From NCBI GenBank assembly GCA_016712565.1, contig JADJQU010000001.1:744001-808000 (forward strand): a stretch of 64,000 nucleotides of DNA, read 5' to 3'. Of the stretch, positions 1-8,697 are shown one piece after another. Each line of letters starts with the position of its first letter. The stretch's first letter is position 1. Under the pieces are notes generated by a model. It was not told where the DNA came from. It was given only the letters and a program-made list of their open reading frames with translations, and searched no databases. Both the position numbers and the translations under genes were made by a program. Source of the stretch: Planctomycetota bacterium (GTDB lineage: Bacteria > Planctomycetota > UBA1135 > GCA-002686595).

Positions 1-1518
1 GAGCACGTGGGCCCGGAACTCTCCTTCGCGGGCTTGAAGCGCTCCCACCCGCGCGCCAGCGAGTACTTCCTCGGCCCGCGCTTCGAGGGCGTGCTCTTTC
101 CGGGGGCCGCGGGCGAGTACTACGGTTTTCCGCCGCACCGCGAGTACGTCTTCGCCGGCCACGCAGGACAGCCCTGGCGCGCCGAGGGCCTGGAGCCCCT
201 GTTCTCCTTCGCACGCGGGGGCCTCGCCGAGGCCTGGACGGGTGCCGTGTTCCCCTTCCGCGACGAGGAGCTGGTGGATTGGCCGTTCGGCCACGACCGG
301 CTCGCGCCCCACTACGACACCGTGGCGCGCCGCATCGGCGTGATGGGAGTGGAGGACGACCTGGCGGCCTTCGTTCCCCTGCACGCGCACCTGGAACAGC
401 CCCTGGATCTCGATCCCCATTCGCGCCGGCTGGCGGAGCGCTACGGGCAGGTTCGCGGGCGACTCCACGGCGAACTCGGCGTGTACCTGGGCCGCAGTCG
501 GGCGGCCGTGCTGGGCTCCGCCCGCCCGGGGCGGGGCGCCTGCGAAAAGAAGGGACGCTGCCTGTGGGGCTGCCCCAACGACTCCATCTACTCCCCCCTG
601 CACTCCCTGCGGGAGCTGGAGGCCCATCCGGAATTCCAGTACCGGTCCGGCGTGCTGGTCCAGAGCTTCGAGGTCGAGGACGGCGGCCGCGTCACCGCCG
701 TGCACCTGCGGCGCGCCGACGGGACCCGCGAGCGGCTCCCGGTGGAGCGCCTGGTGCTCGCCGCGGGCACGCTCTCCAGCGGCCGCATCGTGCTGGAGTC
801 CCTGGCCCGGGCCGGGGAGCCCGCGCCGCGCCTGGGGGGCCTGATGGACAACCGCCAGGTGCTGGTGCCCTTCGTCAACCTCTCGATGCTGGGCTCGCCC
901 GTGGAGTACGAGAGCTACCAGTACCACCAGTTGGCCCTGGGGATCACGCCGCCCCCGGGGCGCTCGGGGCGGGAGTACGTGCACGGCCTCGTGACCACGT
1001 TGAAGTCCGCCCTGATCCACCCGATTGCCCAGAGCGTGCCCTTCGACCTGCGCTCGGCCCTGGGGTTGGTGCGCGAGGTCCACGCCGCCCTGGGCCTCGT
1101 CAACCTGAACTTCCACGACACGCGCCGGCCGGGGAACGCCCTGGAACTGGATTTTTCCGGCGGCGGTCGCGAACGGGGCGGCGAGTCACGCCTCGTGATC
1201 CGCTACGAGCCCGAGCCCGGGGAGGGGGCGCGCATCGCCGACGCCCTGGGCCGCGTCAAGCGGGCGCTGTGGCGACTCTCCTGCGTCGTGCCGCCGGGCA
1301 TGGTGCACGTGCGGCCCATGGGGGCCAGCGTGCACTACGCGGGCACGCTGCCCATGTCGCGCACCGAGGAGCCCCGCACGACCACGGAAAGCGGGCGCCT
1401 GCGGGGCTTCGCCAACCTGTGGCTCGCCGACGGCTCCACGTTTCCGTTCCTGCCGGCGAAGAACCTGACGTTCACCCTGATGGCGAACGCCTCGCGCCTC
1501 GCCTGCGAGGATTTCTGA
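1..1518 (+). CDS. GMC-family oxidoreductase, 5'-truncated by window edge
   Basis: FAD-dependent alcohol/sugar oxidoreductase of the glucose-methanol-choline family, C-terminal part. The frame is already open at base 1 and the N-terminal FAD Rossmann motif is missing, so the gene starts upstream; the GTG at 7 is only the first in-frame candidate. The C-terminal GMC signature is clear: a His in VHYAGTLPM, then GFANLWLADGSTFPF, then an Asn in AKNLTFT. That gives the His/Asn catalytic pair found in cholesterol- and choline-oxidase-type members. A Cys-rich stretch near residue 178 (CEKKGRCLWGC) may be structural. It converges with the protease gene, 16 bp apart. Family confidence is good; the substrate is unknown. 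Confidence 0.8.
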   Translation, partial: EHVGPELSFAGLKRSHPRASEYFLGPRFEGVLFPGAAGEYYGFPPHREYVFAGHAGQPWRAEGLEPLFSFARGGLAEAWTGAVFPFRDEELVDWPFGHDRLAPHYDTVARRIGVMGVEDDLAAFVPLHAHLEQPLDLDPHSRRLAERYGQVRGRLHGELGVYLGRSRAAVLGSARPGRGACEKKGRCLWGCPNDSIYSPLHSLRELEAHPEFQYRSGVLVQSFEVEDGGRVTAVHLRRADGTRERLPVERLVLAAGTLSSGRIVLESLARAGEPAPRLGGLMDNRQVLVPFVNLSMLGSPVEYESYQYHQLALGITPPPGRSGREYVHGLVTTLKSALIHPIAQSVPFDLRSALGLVREVHAALGLVNLNFHDTRRPGNALELDFSGGGRERGGESRLVIRYEPEPGEGARIADALGRVKRALWRLSCVVPPGMVHVRPMGASVHYAGTLPMSRTEEPRTTTESGRLRGFANLWLADGSTFPFLPAKNLTFTLMANASRLACEDF

Positions 1519-1534
1519 GCCGCGGGGCGCGCGC

Positions 1535-3544
1535 CTACTGCACGCGCACGCGCAGGGCGTCGGCGCGGAGCAGCGCGTTCGACGGCACGCCCGTGGTCGA
1601 GATCTGCACCAGGATCGTCCCTTCCGGATCGAGGTAGTTCAGGGGATTGGCGGTGATGCTCGGCGTGATCGTCGAAAGCGCCGAGCCGGTGATCGGCGTG
1701 GTCGAGATCGTGGCCCAGGTCCCGTAGGGGTAGCTCGCCACGCTCCAATCGTAGACCTCGATGCGCTCGGTGCCGCCGGTAACGTTGTCGTAGGCGCGCG
1801 TGAACTCGAAGTCGAGGCGCGTCGTCGGCAGCACGCTGACCTTGCGGAAGGCAAGTTGCACGAAGACCTCGCCGCCGCTGCGGTCCGTGCAGGTCAGGAA
1901 GGAGCCGTCCACGCGCGAAATTTCCTTCCACGCCCCCGTGACCACCGGACTGCCGCCGCCCTGGGTGCCGATGTCGCTGGGGGAGAAGACCCACCGGAGG
2001 TCGGCGTCGTGCTGGTAGCTCGCGATCACCACGCCGCCCACTTCCACTTCCATGAAGCCGCCCGTGGTCGAGTTGGCCAGGACTTCCAGCCGATTGCGCG
2101 TGCGCGAGAGGATCGGGAGCGAAATGCCGTTGCGCAGCACGCGCACGACGTTGGGCGTCTCGAAGCCGACGCCGTAGAGGAAGATCCTGGGCTTCGGCGC
2201 CGCGAGGGAGTTCGTGAACGACGCCGCCGGGTAGCCGCCCGCCACCGGCTCGGCAAACAGGAGCCGCGCCGGCTTCGAGCCGGACGTGGTGCCCAGCATG
2301 CGATCGAGGGCTGCCTTGCAGTCCACGCGGCCGTACTCCATGTACTGCCCGTAGGGGGCCTGGGTCAGCGAGACCGCCGTGTCCTCGATGGCCGCGCGCA
2401 CGCTGGCGTTGGTCGCCCCAGGCACCGAGAACAGCAGGGCCGCGACGCCCGCCACGTGGGGGCAGGCGCCCGAGGTGCCCGCGAAGCCCGTGGTGTAGCC
2501 GTTCGAGCCCGAGACCGTGGAGAGGCTGACGCCGGGAGCGCCGACGCCGACCCAGGTGCCGTAGTTGGAGAAGCTCGCCTTGTTGTCGTTCTGGTCGGTG
2601 GCGGCCACCGAGAGCACGTTGTCGTAGGCGCCCGGGTAGTAGGGCAGCACCTGGCTGTCGTTGCCCGCCGCCGCCACCGGCAGCACTCCGTGGCTCCAGC
2701 AGTAGTCGATGGCCGTGCGCTCCGCCGGCGTCACGCCGTCGGAATAGAAGCTCATGGAGACCACCTGGAAGCCCATGTCGGCGATGTAGAGCAGCGCGGG
2801 CACGTTGGCCGAGTCGTAGAAGTAGCCCGTGTCCAGGGCCGCCTTGACGCCCACCAGCTGGGAAAGCGGCGCCACGCCCGTGACCCCGATGCCGTTGTCC
2901 TGACGCGCGGCGATGATCCCCGCGCAGGAGGTGCCGTGTCCGAAGTTGTCGTTCGGGTCGGGGTCGTTGTAGGCGAAGTCGTAGCCGTGCACGTCGTCGA
3001 CGTAGCCGTTGCCGTCGTCGTCGATGCCGTTCGCCGCGATCTCGCCGGGGTTGGTCCAGATGTTGGCGGCCAGATCGGGGTGCGTGGTGGTCAAGCCCGT
3101 GTCCATCACAGCGACGCGCACCGTGGGCGAGCCCTTGTGCGTGTCCCAGGCCAGGTCGGCCTTGATCTTCTGCATGTGCCACATGGGCCAGAAGGGATCG
3201 TTGGGCACGTAGGCCAGTCGCTTGGCCCGGTCGTAGTCGGCGCGCAGGATCGCGCGCTCCTTGGCGTAGCTCTCACGGGCCTCCCACAGGGAGCCCCGGG
3301 CCACCTCGACCACCTGCCAGCCGATCTGCGGCATGTCGCGCAGCAGGGTCGTGCCCGCGCGCGCGTGGGCGGCGGCCAGCTGGCTCTCGCTCGCCCCGGG
3401 GGCCCGCTGGACCAGCAGGCGCCGCGGGTGGATCAGGCCCGCCGGCGTCTGGATCGGTTCGAACTGCGTTCGGCGCGGAGCCGCGTCAGTTTGGGCGGGG
3501 ACGGAGGCGAGGGGCAGCAGGACGAGGGCGATGGCGTTCAGCAT
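1535..3544 (-). CDS. Secreted subtilisin-like serine protease (S8)
   Basis: Exported S8 endopeptidase of 669 residues. A signal peptide (MLNAIALVLLPLASVPAQ) is followed by a propeptide-like region to about residue 130 that contains an inhibitor-I9-like stretch. The catalytic triad is complete: Asp near 148 in VAVMDTGLTTTHPDL, His near 203 in DNFGHGTSCAG, and Ser near 356 in GFAGTSGACPHVAG. The oxyanion Asn lies in AAAGND near 292. The last 250 residues are a beta-rich extension of unknown role. The ATG at 3544 is supported by an AGGAG-like ribosome site at 3555-3559. Probably monocistronic. Extracellular protein degradation is the likely role. Confidence 0.93.
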   Translation of the reverse strand: MLNAIALVLLPLASVPAQTDAAPRRTQFEPIQTPAGLIHPRRLLVQRAPGASESQLAAAHARAGTTLLRDMPQIGWQVVEVARGSLWEARESYAKERAILRADYDRAKRLAYVPNDPFWPMWHMQKIKADLAWDTHKGSPTVRVAVMDTGLTTTHPDLAANIWTNPGEIAANGIDDDGNGYVDDVHGYDFAYNDPDPNDNFGHGTSCAGIIAARQDNGIGVTGVAPLSQLVGVKAALDTGYFYDSANVPALLYIADMGFQVVSMSFYSDGVTPAERTAIDYCWSHGVLPVAAAGNDSQVLPYYPGAYDNVLSVAATDQNDNKASFSNYGTWVGVGAPGVSLSTVSGSNGYTTGFAGTSGACPHVAGVAALLFSVPGATNASVRAAIEDTAVSLTQAPYGQYMEYGRVDCKAALDRMLGTTSGSKPARLLFAEPVAGGYPAASFTNSLAAPKPRIFLYGVGFETPNVVRVLRNGISLPILSRTRNRLEVLANSTTGGFMEVEVGGVVIASYQHDADLRWVFSPSDIGTQGGGSPVVTGAWKEISRVDGSFLTCTDRSGGEVFVQLAFRKVSVLPTTRLDFEFTRAYDNVTGGTERIEVYDWSVASYPYGTWATISTTPITGSALSTITPSITANPLNYLDPEGTILVQISTTGVPSNALLRADALRVRVQ

Positions 3545-3654
3545 GGTTACGTAACTCCTACGCTGATCGTACAGGAAGGCCCGCGTCCGCGGGGAAACTC
3601 CGTTCCGGCCCCCGGGGCCGACCCCCTGTCCTCAATCTCCCCTGCAGGGAAGGC

Positions 3655-4551
3655 TTAGGCCTGGCCGCGCCGTCCCTGGCGCCACAGGTCCAGGAACATG
3701 GCCGCGGGCCCCACGATCGTCAGGGCGTACATCGAGGGGGCGGGCTGGAAGACCTCGAACGCCCCCACGCCGAAGTCGTTCCCCAGGCGAATCACGCACT
3801 CCAGGGCCGCCACCAGCACGGTGACCAGGATCCGCCCGCCTCGGGTGTGCACCGTGGTCCGGGGATCGGTGACCATGAAGAACGAGAACAACTGGTACAT
3901 GGGCCCGGTCACGGGGGCGATCTCGATCAGCGGATCGACGCCGGTGATCGCCGAGCGCAGCAGCGCGAAGGCCGCGAAGGAGACCAGGTAGGTCAGCGTG
4001 ACGTGCAGGATCTTCGAGCGCCAGACGATCACGAGCCCGATGCACCAGATCAGCAGGTTGGTGGAGAGCTCATTGCCGAAGTCGCTGCCCAGGATCGACA
4101 TGGACTGCGGCGCGATGAGCAGCATGGCGCAGATGCTGAAGTTGGTCGGATTCCACAGGTGCCGGCCGCGGTAGGTGAGCGCGTACTTCGAGGCGATGGC
4201 GAGCATGGCCACGAAGGCCACAGGCCAGAGAACGCCGGCAGCGGGTTTGGTGAGCAGCGTCGCGCTGATGCCGGAGACGTAGGCGCTCTGCACGCTGGGA
4301 ATGCGCCCGCGCACGGCGAGGCCCAACACGACCTCGAGCATGATCGCGAGGCCCAGGGCGAGTCCCAGCCGCTCCCATCCGCCCAGGATCTGATACCGCC
4401 ATTCCCCCAGTGCGAGGATCAGCGTGATCAGGATCGAGATCAGCCACGGCGGGGTCAGTTGGAACCCGCCGGTGGCGGAGGGCCGCGGCAGCAGCGCCTC
4501 GCCGGGGGCCCCTCCGGTCCCGCCGACCACCGATCCCTGCGCGTTGCCCAT
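3655..4551 (-). CDS. NqrB/RnfD-like (UnbU-type) integral membrane protein
   Basis: Polytopic membrane protein of 298 residues with about eight hydrophobic segments. It has the RnfD/NqrB-family hallmark RHLWNPTNFSICAMLL, which matches the F-N-P-x-x-F/A flavin-site neighbourhood, and a late MVTDPRTT stretch typical of the family. No other Rnf or Nqr subunit is present, so a complete redox pump is not encoded here. Stand-alone relatives are the UnbU proteins that accompany UnbV/CRTAC1 genes, and a CRTAC1 gene lies 1.5 kb away on the same strand. Membrane electron transfer or cofactor handling is inferred; the UnbU assignment is moderately supported. Confidence 0.65.
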   Translation of the reverse strand: MGNAQGSVVGGTGGAPGEALLPRPSATGGFQLTPPWLISILITLILALGEWRYQILGGWERLGLALGLAIMLEVVLGLAVRGRIPSVQSAYVSGISATLLTKPAAGVLWPVAFVAMLAIASKYALTYRGRHLWNPTNFSICAMLLIAPQSMSILGSDFGNELSTNLLIWCIGLVIVWRSKILHVTLTYLVSFAAFALLRSAITGVDPLIEIAPVTGPMYQLFSFFMVTDPRTTVHTRGGRILVTVLVAALECVIRLGNDFGVGAFEVFQPAPSMYALTIVGPAAMFLDLWRQGRRGQA

Positions 4552-4593
4552 GGGCCGAATTCTCCCACAGGAACCGTGCCTGGGGCAAAAGGA

Positions 4594-4619
4594 CCGGCCG
4601 GCCGCGAAGGGCCGGCCGG
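4594..4619 (-). terminator. Strong GC hairpin followed by a short T tract
   Basis: A perfect 10-bp stem (CCGGCCGGCC / GGCCGGCCGG) with a 6-nt GCGAAG loop lies between the stop of the 4648-5388 gene and the start of the RnfD-like gene. Read on the minus strand it is followed by TCCTTTTG, so it looks like an intrinsic terminator for the upstream gene. No transcript evidence is available. Confidence 0.5.
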
Positions 4620-4647
4620 AGCTCGCCCCCTGACCCGCGGCCGCGGG

Positions 4648-5388
4648 TCAATCGCAGATCGTGAACCTCAGGCCGTCGGAGAGCTGCGAGTTGTTGGGCG
4701 CGGGAAATCCCGGGTCGCGTCCCCAGAACTGGCTGTGCACGACGGTCCCCGGCGTGGAGAGGGCCGCCGCCGGCGAGCCGCCCAGCAGGCCGCGGGCGAA
4801 GGCGTTGAAGTCGATGCTGAACACGCCCGTGCAGTCGGAGCCCGAGGGGCTGCCCTGCGAGTTCAGTCCCACCGAGCGGCGGATCGGAGAGGCGAGGCAC
4901 AGGGTTCCGCCCTGGAAGGGGGCGCTCGCGGGCCCCGCGGTCGTGTAGAGGAGCAGCCCGGGCTTGGCATTGCGCATCGGGCTCGAGCGCACCACGAATC
5001 CGGCGCCGGCGGTGGCGCTGGGGACTCCGCTCGAGGAGATCGCCGGCACGCAACCGAGCGCGTTCGTCTTGGGCGTGCAGTAGCTGACCGCGTTCGTGCA
5101 CGCGAGGCGCGCGATCCCACCCCCTTGATGGCCTGACTCGACCGGGCCCCCGGCCACATCGGCCAGTGCGGTCAGCACGCCGTTGCGCCAGTACACGGCC
5201 TCGGTGCCCGCGGCCGAAACGCTTGATCCGACGACCGTGGTCCCATCGGCGCTGACGCCGTAGGCGATGCTCTGGAACGTGCCGCCCGCAAGATCCCCGA
5301 GGCCCTGGAAGGACTGCGCGGAGGCGAGGGAGGCGAGGACGGTCACGGAGGCGAGGAGGCGCGGGGGGGCGAGGGCGAGGCGTTCCAT
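4648..5388 (-). CDS. Secreted HAF-repeat protein with shared C-terminal Cys module
   Basis: Exported protein of 246 residues. The ATG at 5388 gives a clean signal peptide (MERLALAPPRLLASVTVLAS, cleavage near SAQ); the frame is open further upstream but that part is compositionally biased. Residues 27-80 contain an HAF-type repeat (LGDLAGGTFQSIAYGVSADG, then AVYWRNG), normally found in tandem but present once here. Residues 102-246 are the module shared with the proteins at 8698-10896 and 11049-12863: YCTPKTN, GLLLY, APFQGG, DCTGV, DFNAF and QFWGRDPG are conserved in order. The module's function is unknown; surface anchoring or secretion sorting is a guess. Confidence 0.82.
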   Translation of the reverse strand: MERLALAPPRLLASVTVLASLASAQSFQGLGDLAGGTFQSIAYGVSADGTTVVGSSVSAAGTEAVYWRNGVLTALADVAGGPVESGHQGGGIARLACTNAVSYCTPKTNALGCVPAISSSGVPSATAGAGFVVRSSPMRNAKPGLLLYTTAGPASAPFQGGTLCLASPIRRSVGLNSQGSPSGSDCTGVFSIDFNAFARGLLGGSPAAALSTPGTVVHSQFWGRDPGFPAPNNSQLSDGLRFTICD

Positions 5389-5633
5389 GGGAGTGCTCGG
5401 GTGTCGGGAGGGGAACGGACCCGGGCGGAAGCGCAGGCCGGGTGCGGGCCCGCCGCCGAGGTTCGCGGGAGGGTGGACGGGCTCCATGGCCCTTGGATCC
5501 GGCCGCGGGGCCGCCCGTTCCAGGGGAGCGCCCGATTCGATGCCTCCGCCCTCGTCCGCCTCAGGAGGTCTTGGCCCGGGACCCGGGCCGGGTGCGGCGG
5601 CCCGGCGGGGGCGCGCGGCGGCGCCACCGCTCC

Positions 5634-5993
5634 TCATCCCCGAGCCTTGCCCCGAGGCTTCGGCTTCGCCGCCGGTTTCGATCGGGCGCGTTTCTGCACG
5701 ACAGACGATCCTTGGGCCAGGGCGTGGCTCTCGCGGATCCATCGTCTGGCGACGCCGGCCGCCGGCAGAGCACCGAGCGGGAGCATGGCCCAGCCGCCGG
5801 CGCCCACCTGGAAGCCCTGCTGCCTGGCCTCGGAGATCGACGCGCCGAGCTTCAGTCGCGCGTCCTTCTTGGACACGAACAGGAACGCCTTGTCCGCCGT
5901 TCGGTAGGTTCGACTCTCCAGCGCGGTGCCCGCGCACGCGATTCCCTGCTCGACGTTCGGCAGGCCGAGGGCGATGGCGTGCAGGTCGGTCAT
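5634..5993 (-). CDS. MmcQ/YjbR-family protein
   Basis: Small cytoplasmic protein of 119 residues matching the MmcQ/YjbR (DUF419) fold: N-terminal helix with LPNVEQGIACAG, a central KAFLFVSKKDARLKL strand pair, and a C-terminal helix WIRESHALAQ. The tail is Lys/Arg/Pro-rich (KRARSKPAAKPKPRGKARG), which could add nucleic-acid affinity. The family is described as DNA-binding-like but has no firm biochemical role. It sits 67 bp downstream of the CRTAC1 gene on the same strand. Confidence 0.8.
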   Translation of the reverse strand: MTDLHAIALGLPNVEQGIACAGTALESRTYRTADKAFLFVSKKDARLKLGASISEARQQGFQVGAGGWAMLPLGALPAAGVARRWIRESHALAQGSSVVQKRARSKPAAKPKPRGKARG

Positions 5994-6060
5994 GTTCCCG
6001 AAGTCCGGGGACGGGCACCGGAGGTGGGGAATTCGTCGGCCGGATCAGGGGAGTACACGC

Positions 6061-7830
6061 TCATCGCGCCGCCCCCTCGCGGATCACGTGCAGGCGATCC
6101 GGTTCTGGGCGCTCGAGCGTCTGGCTTTCCCCCGAGGGCCAGGTGATGCGCGCGAAGCGCGGCGCGGCGTCGCTGCCCAGGCCGAACAGGAGGCGCCGGT
6201 CGCCCTGGCTCGACATGCCGCTGCCACCGCCGACCACCTGAAGCTGTTCACCGCCCTCGAAACCCAACAGGACCGAGGCGCCGATGGCGCTGGTGTTCGA
6301 GCGCGTGCCCACCAGTTGGAACTGGATCCAATGCTGCTCCACCCGCGGCTCGTTCCGGTAGTACAGGAGCGCCTGCCCCTGGTTGGCGATCACCACGTCG
6401 AGCACGCCGCGGTTCTCCAGGTCGGCCAGGACCACCGCGCGGCCGTCGAGCACGTCGACCGCACCGACCGCGGTGGCGCAGTCGCGCAGGCGGCCCTTGG
6501 ACCAGACCAGGACGCGTGAACGTTCGTAGCCCGCCAGGCTCTTGTCGCCGAAGTCGGGCCAGTGCTCGGCGTCCTGGAACACGCCCTTCTGGCCGCCGGC
6601 GATCTTGGCCAGGTCGTACCAGTAGTCTCGCTCGCGGCTCGCGGACACGAATCCGTTGACCACGTACAGGTCCTGGTGGCCGTCGCGGTCCAGGTCGCCG
6701 AAGGCCGCGCCCCAGGCCCAGCCGCAGTTCGCCACCTCGTCGCGCGCGATGTTCGTGAACTCGTTGGAGTCCTTGGAGCGCACGCGCAGGTTGTTGCCCT
6801 GCTGCAGGAAGCGTGCGTTGGTGATGTTCGTCACGTAGACGCCGAGGTCGCCCTTGTTCTCCGTGTCGCCCACGGCCACGGCCATGCCGCTCTTGGAGCG
6901 GCCGTCGAGCCAGTCGGGCGCGGCCAGGAAGCGCTGTCCGCCCCGGTTCAAGAACAGCTCCTCGGGCCCGTAGTCGTTGGCCAGGTACAGGTCCGGCCAG
7001 CCGTCGCGGTCGAAGTCGGCGCTGGCGGCCGCCAGGGTCCAGCGCGTGCTGTCGACGCCGCTGTCCGCGCTCACGTCGCGGAACACGAGCCCGCCCTCGT
7101 TGTGGAACAAGTGGTTCCGGCCGCCGTTCTTCGCGAACTGGAAGCTCTCTTGCATGATCCGCGTGTCGGCGAGGTTCCAGAGCACGATGTCCTCGCGGAA
7201 GTAGCCGGTCAGGTACAGATCCACCAGCCCGTCGCGGTCGTAGTCCAGCCAGATCGCCGAGTTGGAATTGACCCAGCGGTCGAGACCGGCGGCCTCGGTC
7301 ACGTCCACGAAGCGGCCGCCGTCGTTGCGAAAAAGCTGCGGGCGGCCGTACTTGTAGAGGAAGCAGTCTTCGTCGCCGTCCTGATCGGCATCGGCCCACA
7401 CCGAGCCCATGGACACCCCCTGGTCGGAATTGACGTCGGCCAGGCCCACCTCCGCGGCCACGTCGACGAACTTGCCCGGCTGCGCGGCGCCGAGGTTCCT
7501 GAACAGCGCGTTCCGCGAGCCGAAGGCGCTGCTGGTCACGTACAGGTCGACCCAGCCGTCCCCGTCGAAGTCCGTGCAGGCCGCGGCCGCGCCGACGCCC
7601 GCCACGTGGGGGCCGATGTGGGCGATGCGGGGGTCCACCTGGAAAGGCCGGTGGAGGAAATCCAGGCCCGCTTCCCCGGCCGCCTCGCGCAGCCGGAAAT
7701 TCGGCAGCGCGGCGGGGCCCGGCGCCGAAACCCCCACGGAGGCGGCGCGGCCGTCGAGCCGGTGCGCGGCCACGAGCAGGCCCGCGAACACGAGGACGGC
7801 GAACGCGCGGCGCAGAAGGACTGGACCCAT
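6061..7830 (-). CDS. CRTAC1-family protein with FG-GAP repeats and ASPIC/UnbV domain
   Basis: Exported or membrane-anchored 589-residue protein. The ATG at 7830 begins a hydrophobic N-terminus (LLRRAFAVLVFAGLLVAAHR). At least six VCBS/FG-GAP repeats with Ca-binding-type loops follow (DFDGDGWVDLYVT, DADQDGDEDCFLY, DYDRDGLVDLYLTG, DFDRDGWPDLYLAND, DLDRDGHQDLYVV), predicting a beta-propeller. The last 70 residues are the ASPIC/UnbV domain (EQLQVVGGGSGMSSQGDRRL, then ITWPSGESQ). The frame runs open to 8625 antisense to the pseudouridine synthase, which is a shadow. Role unknown; UnbV proteins are often next to UnbU-like membrane proteins such as the one at 3655-4551. Confidence 0.9.
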   Translation of the reverse strand: MGPVLLRRAFAVLVFAGLLVAAHRLDGRAASVGVSAPGPAALPNFRLREAAGEAGLDFLHRPFQVDPRIAHIGPHVAGVGAAAACTDFDGDGWVDLYVTSSAFGSRNALFRNLGAAQPGKFVDVAAEVGLADVNSDQGVSMGSVWADADQDGDEDCFLYKYGRPQLFRNDGGRFVDVTEAAGLDRWVNSNSAIWLDYDRDGLVDLYLTGYFREDIVLWNLADTRIMQESFQFAKNGGRNHLFHNEGGLVFRDVSADSGVDSTRWTLAAASADFDRDGWPDLYLANDYGPEELFLNRGGQRFLAAPDWLDGRSKSGMAVAVGDTENKGDLGVYVTNITNARFLQQGNNLRVRSKDSNEFTNIARDEVANCGWAWGAAFGDLDRDGHQDLYVVNGFVSASRERDYWYDLAKIAGGQKGVFQDAEHWPDFGDKSLAGYERSRVLVWSKGRLRDCATAVGAVDVLDGRAVVLADLENRGVLDVVIANQGQALLYYRNEPRVEQHWIQFQLVGTRSNTSAIGASVLLGFEGGEQLQVVGGGSGMSSQGDRRLLFGLGSDAAPRFARITWPSGESQTLERPEPDRLHVIREGAAR

Positions 7831-7893
7831 GGAGGAGGAGTGAGCCTTCCAGGGTAGTCTCTCGGACCGCGGAGCGGGAGACAGCCCACGATC

Positions 7894-8616
7894 GTGACCT
7901 CGGGAAGCGGAAAGAAGACCCTGGATCGAGCGCTCTCGCGCGCGGGCCTGTGCTCGCGCGCCGTGGCGCGTCAGTGGATTCTCGCAGGTCGCGTGCGCGT
8001 CAACGGAGCGCCTGCCCTGGACCCCGAGCGCTGGGTGGACCCGCGGCGCGATGCGCTCAGCGTCGACGGCCGTCCGGTCCAGGAGCGCGAGCGCGTCTAC
8101 CTGGCGCTGCACAAGCCCGTGGGCGTCTTGACGAGTCGCACGGATCCCGGTGGCCGGCGCACGGTGTACGACCTCTTGGGGGACGTGGACGAGTGGGTCG
8201 CCCCGGTGGGGCGGCTCGATCGCGACACCAGTGGGCTGTTGCTGTTCACCAACGACTCCGACTGGGCCGAGCGCATCGCCGGTCCCGACCACCGCGTGGC
8301 CAAGACCTATCGCGCCAAGGTGGCTCCCCGGCTCGCCGAGGAGGCCCTGGGGCGTCTGCGGCAGGGCCTGGTCCTGGACGACGGCCCCACGCGCCCCGCC
8401 CTGGTCACCAAGGTCCGGGACGCGGGAGGCACCACGATCGTCGAGCTCACGATCACGGAGGGTCGCAACCGGCAGGTGCGGCGCATGCTGCGGGCCGTGG
8501 GGAGCCGAGTTCGGGATTTGAAACGCATCGCCATCGGCCCCGTCCTGCTCGGGGACCTCCCAAGCGGTCGGGTGCGGGCCCTGACCCGCGAGGAACTGCG
8601 GAGTCTGGGCCGCTGA
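7894..8616 (+). CDS. RsuA/RluB-family 16S/23S rRNA pseudouridine synthase
   Basis: Isomerises a specific uridine of ribosomal RNA to pseudouridine in the cytoplasm. The 240-residue protein has an N-terminal S4 RNA-binding domain (LSRAGLCSRAVARQWI, then AGRVRVNG) and the catalytic domain. The family signature GRLDRDTSGLLLFTND holds the catalytic Asp near residue 109, followed by KTYRAKV and EGRNRQVRRML. The start is a GTG at 7894 with a purine-rich GGAGCGGGAG site upstream. The length is typical. RsuA and RluB/RluE cannot be separated by eye. It is divergent from the CRTAC1 gene, 63 bp apart. Confidence 0.93.
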   Translation: MTSGSGKKTLDRALSRAGLCSRAVARQWILAGRVRVNGAPALDPERWVDPRRDALSVDGRPVQERERVYLALHKPVGVLTSRTDPGGRRTVYDLLGDVDEWVAPVGRLDRDTSGLLLFTNDSDWAERIAGPDHRVAKTYRAKVAPRLAEEALGRLRQGLVLDDGPTRPALVTKVRDAGGTTIVELTITEGRNRQVRRMLRAVGSRVRDLKRIAIGPVLLGDLPSGRVRALTREELRSLGR

Positions 8617-8697
8617 CCAGCCCACAAATCGGGCCCGGCTGGTAGAAAAGGGCGACCGTCCGGCCGATTCCGCCCTTCTGGCAGAGGAGAATTCCCC

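Noticed and set aside
3655..4551. Complete Rnf or Nqr complex
   Set aside because: Only one subunit-like gene is present; neighbours are unrelated.
3655..7830. Enediyne or other polyketide cluster suggested by UnbU/UnbV-like genes
   Set aside because: No polyketide synthase, thioesterase or tailoring enzyme is present in the window.
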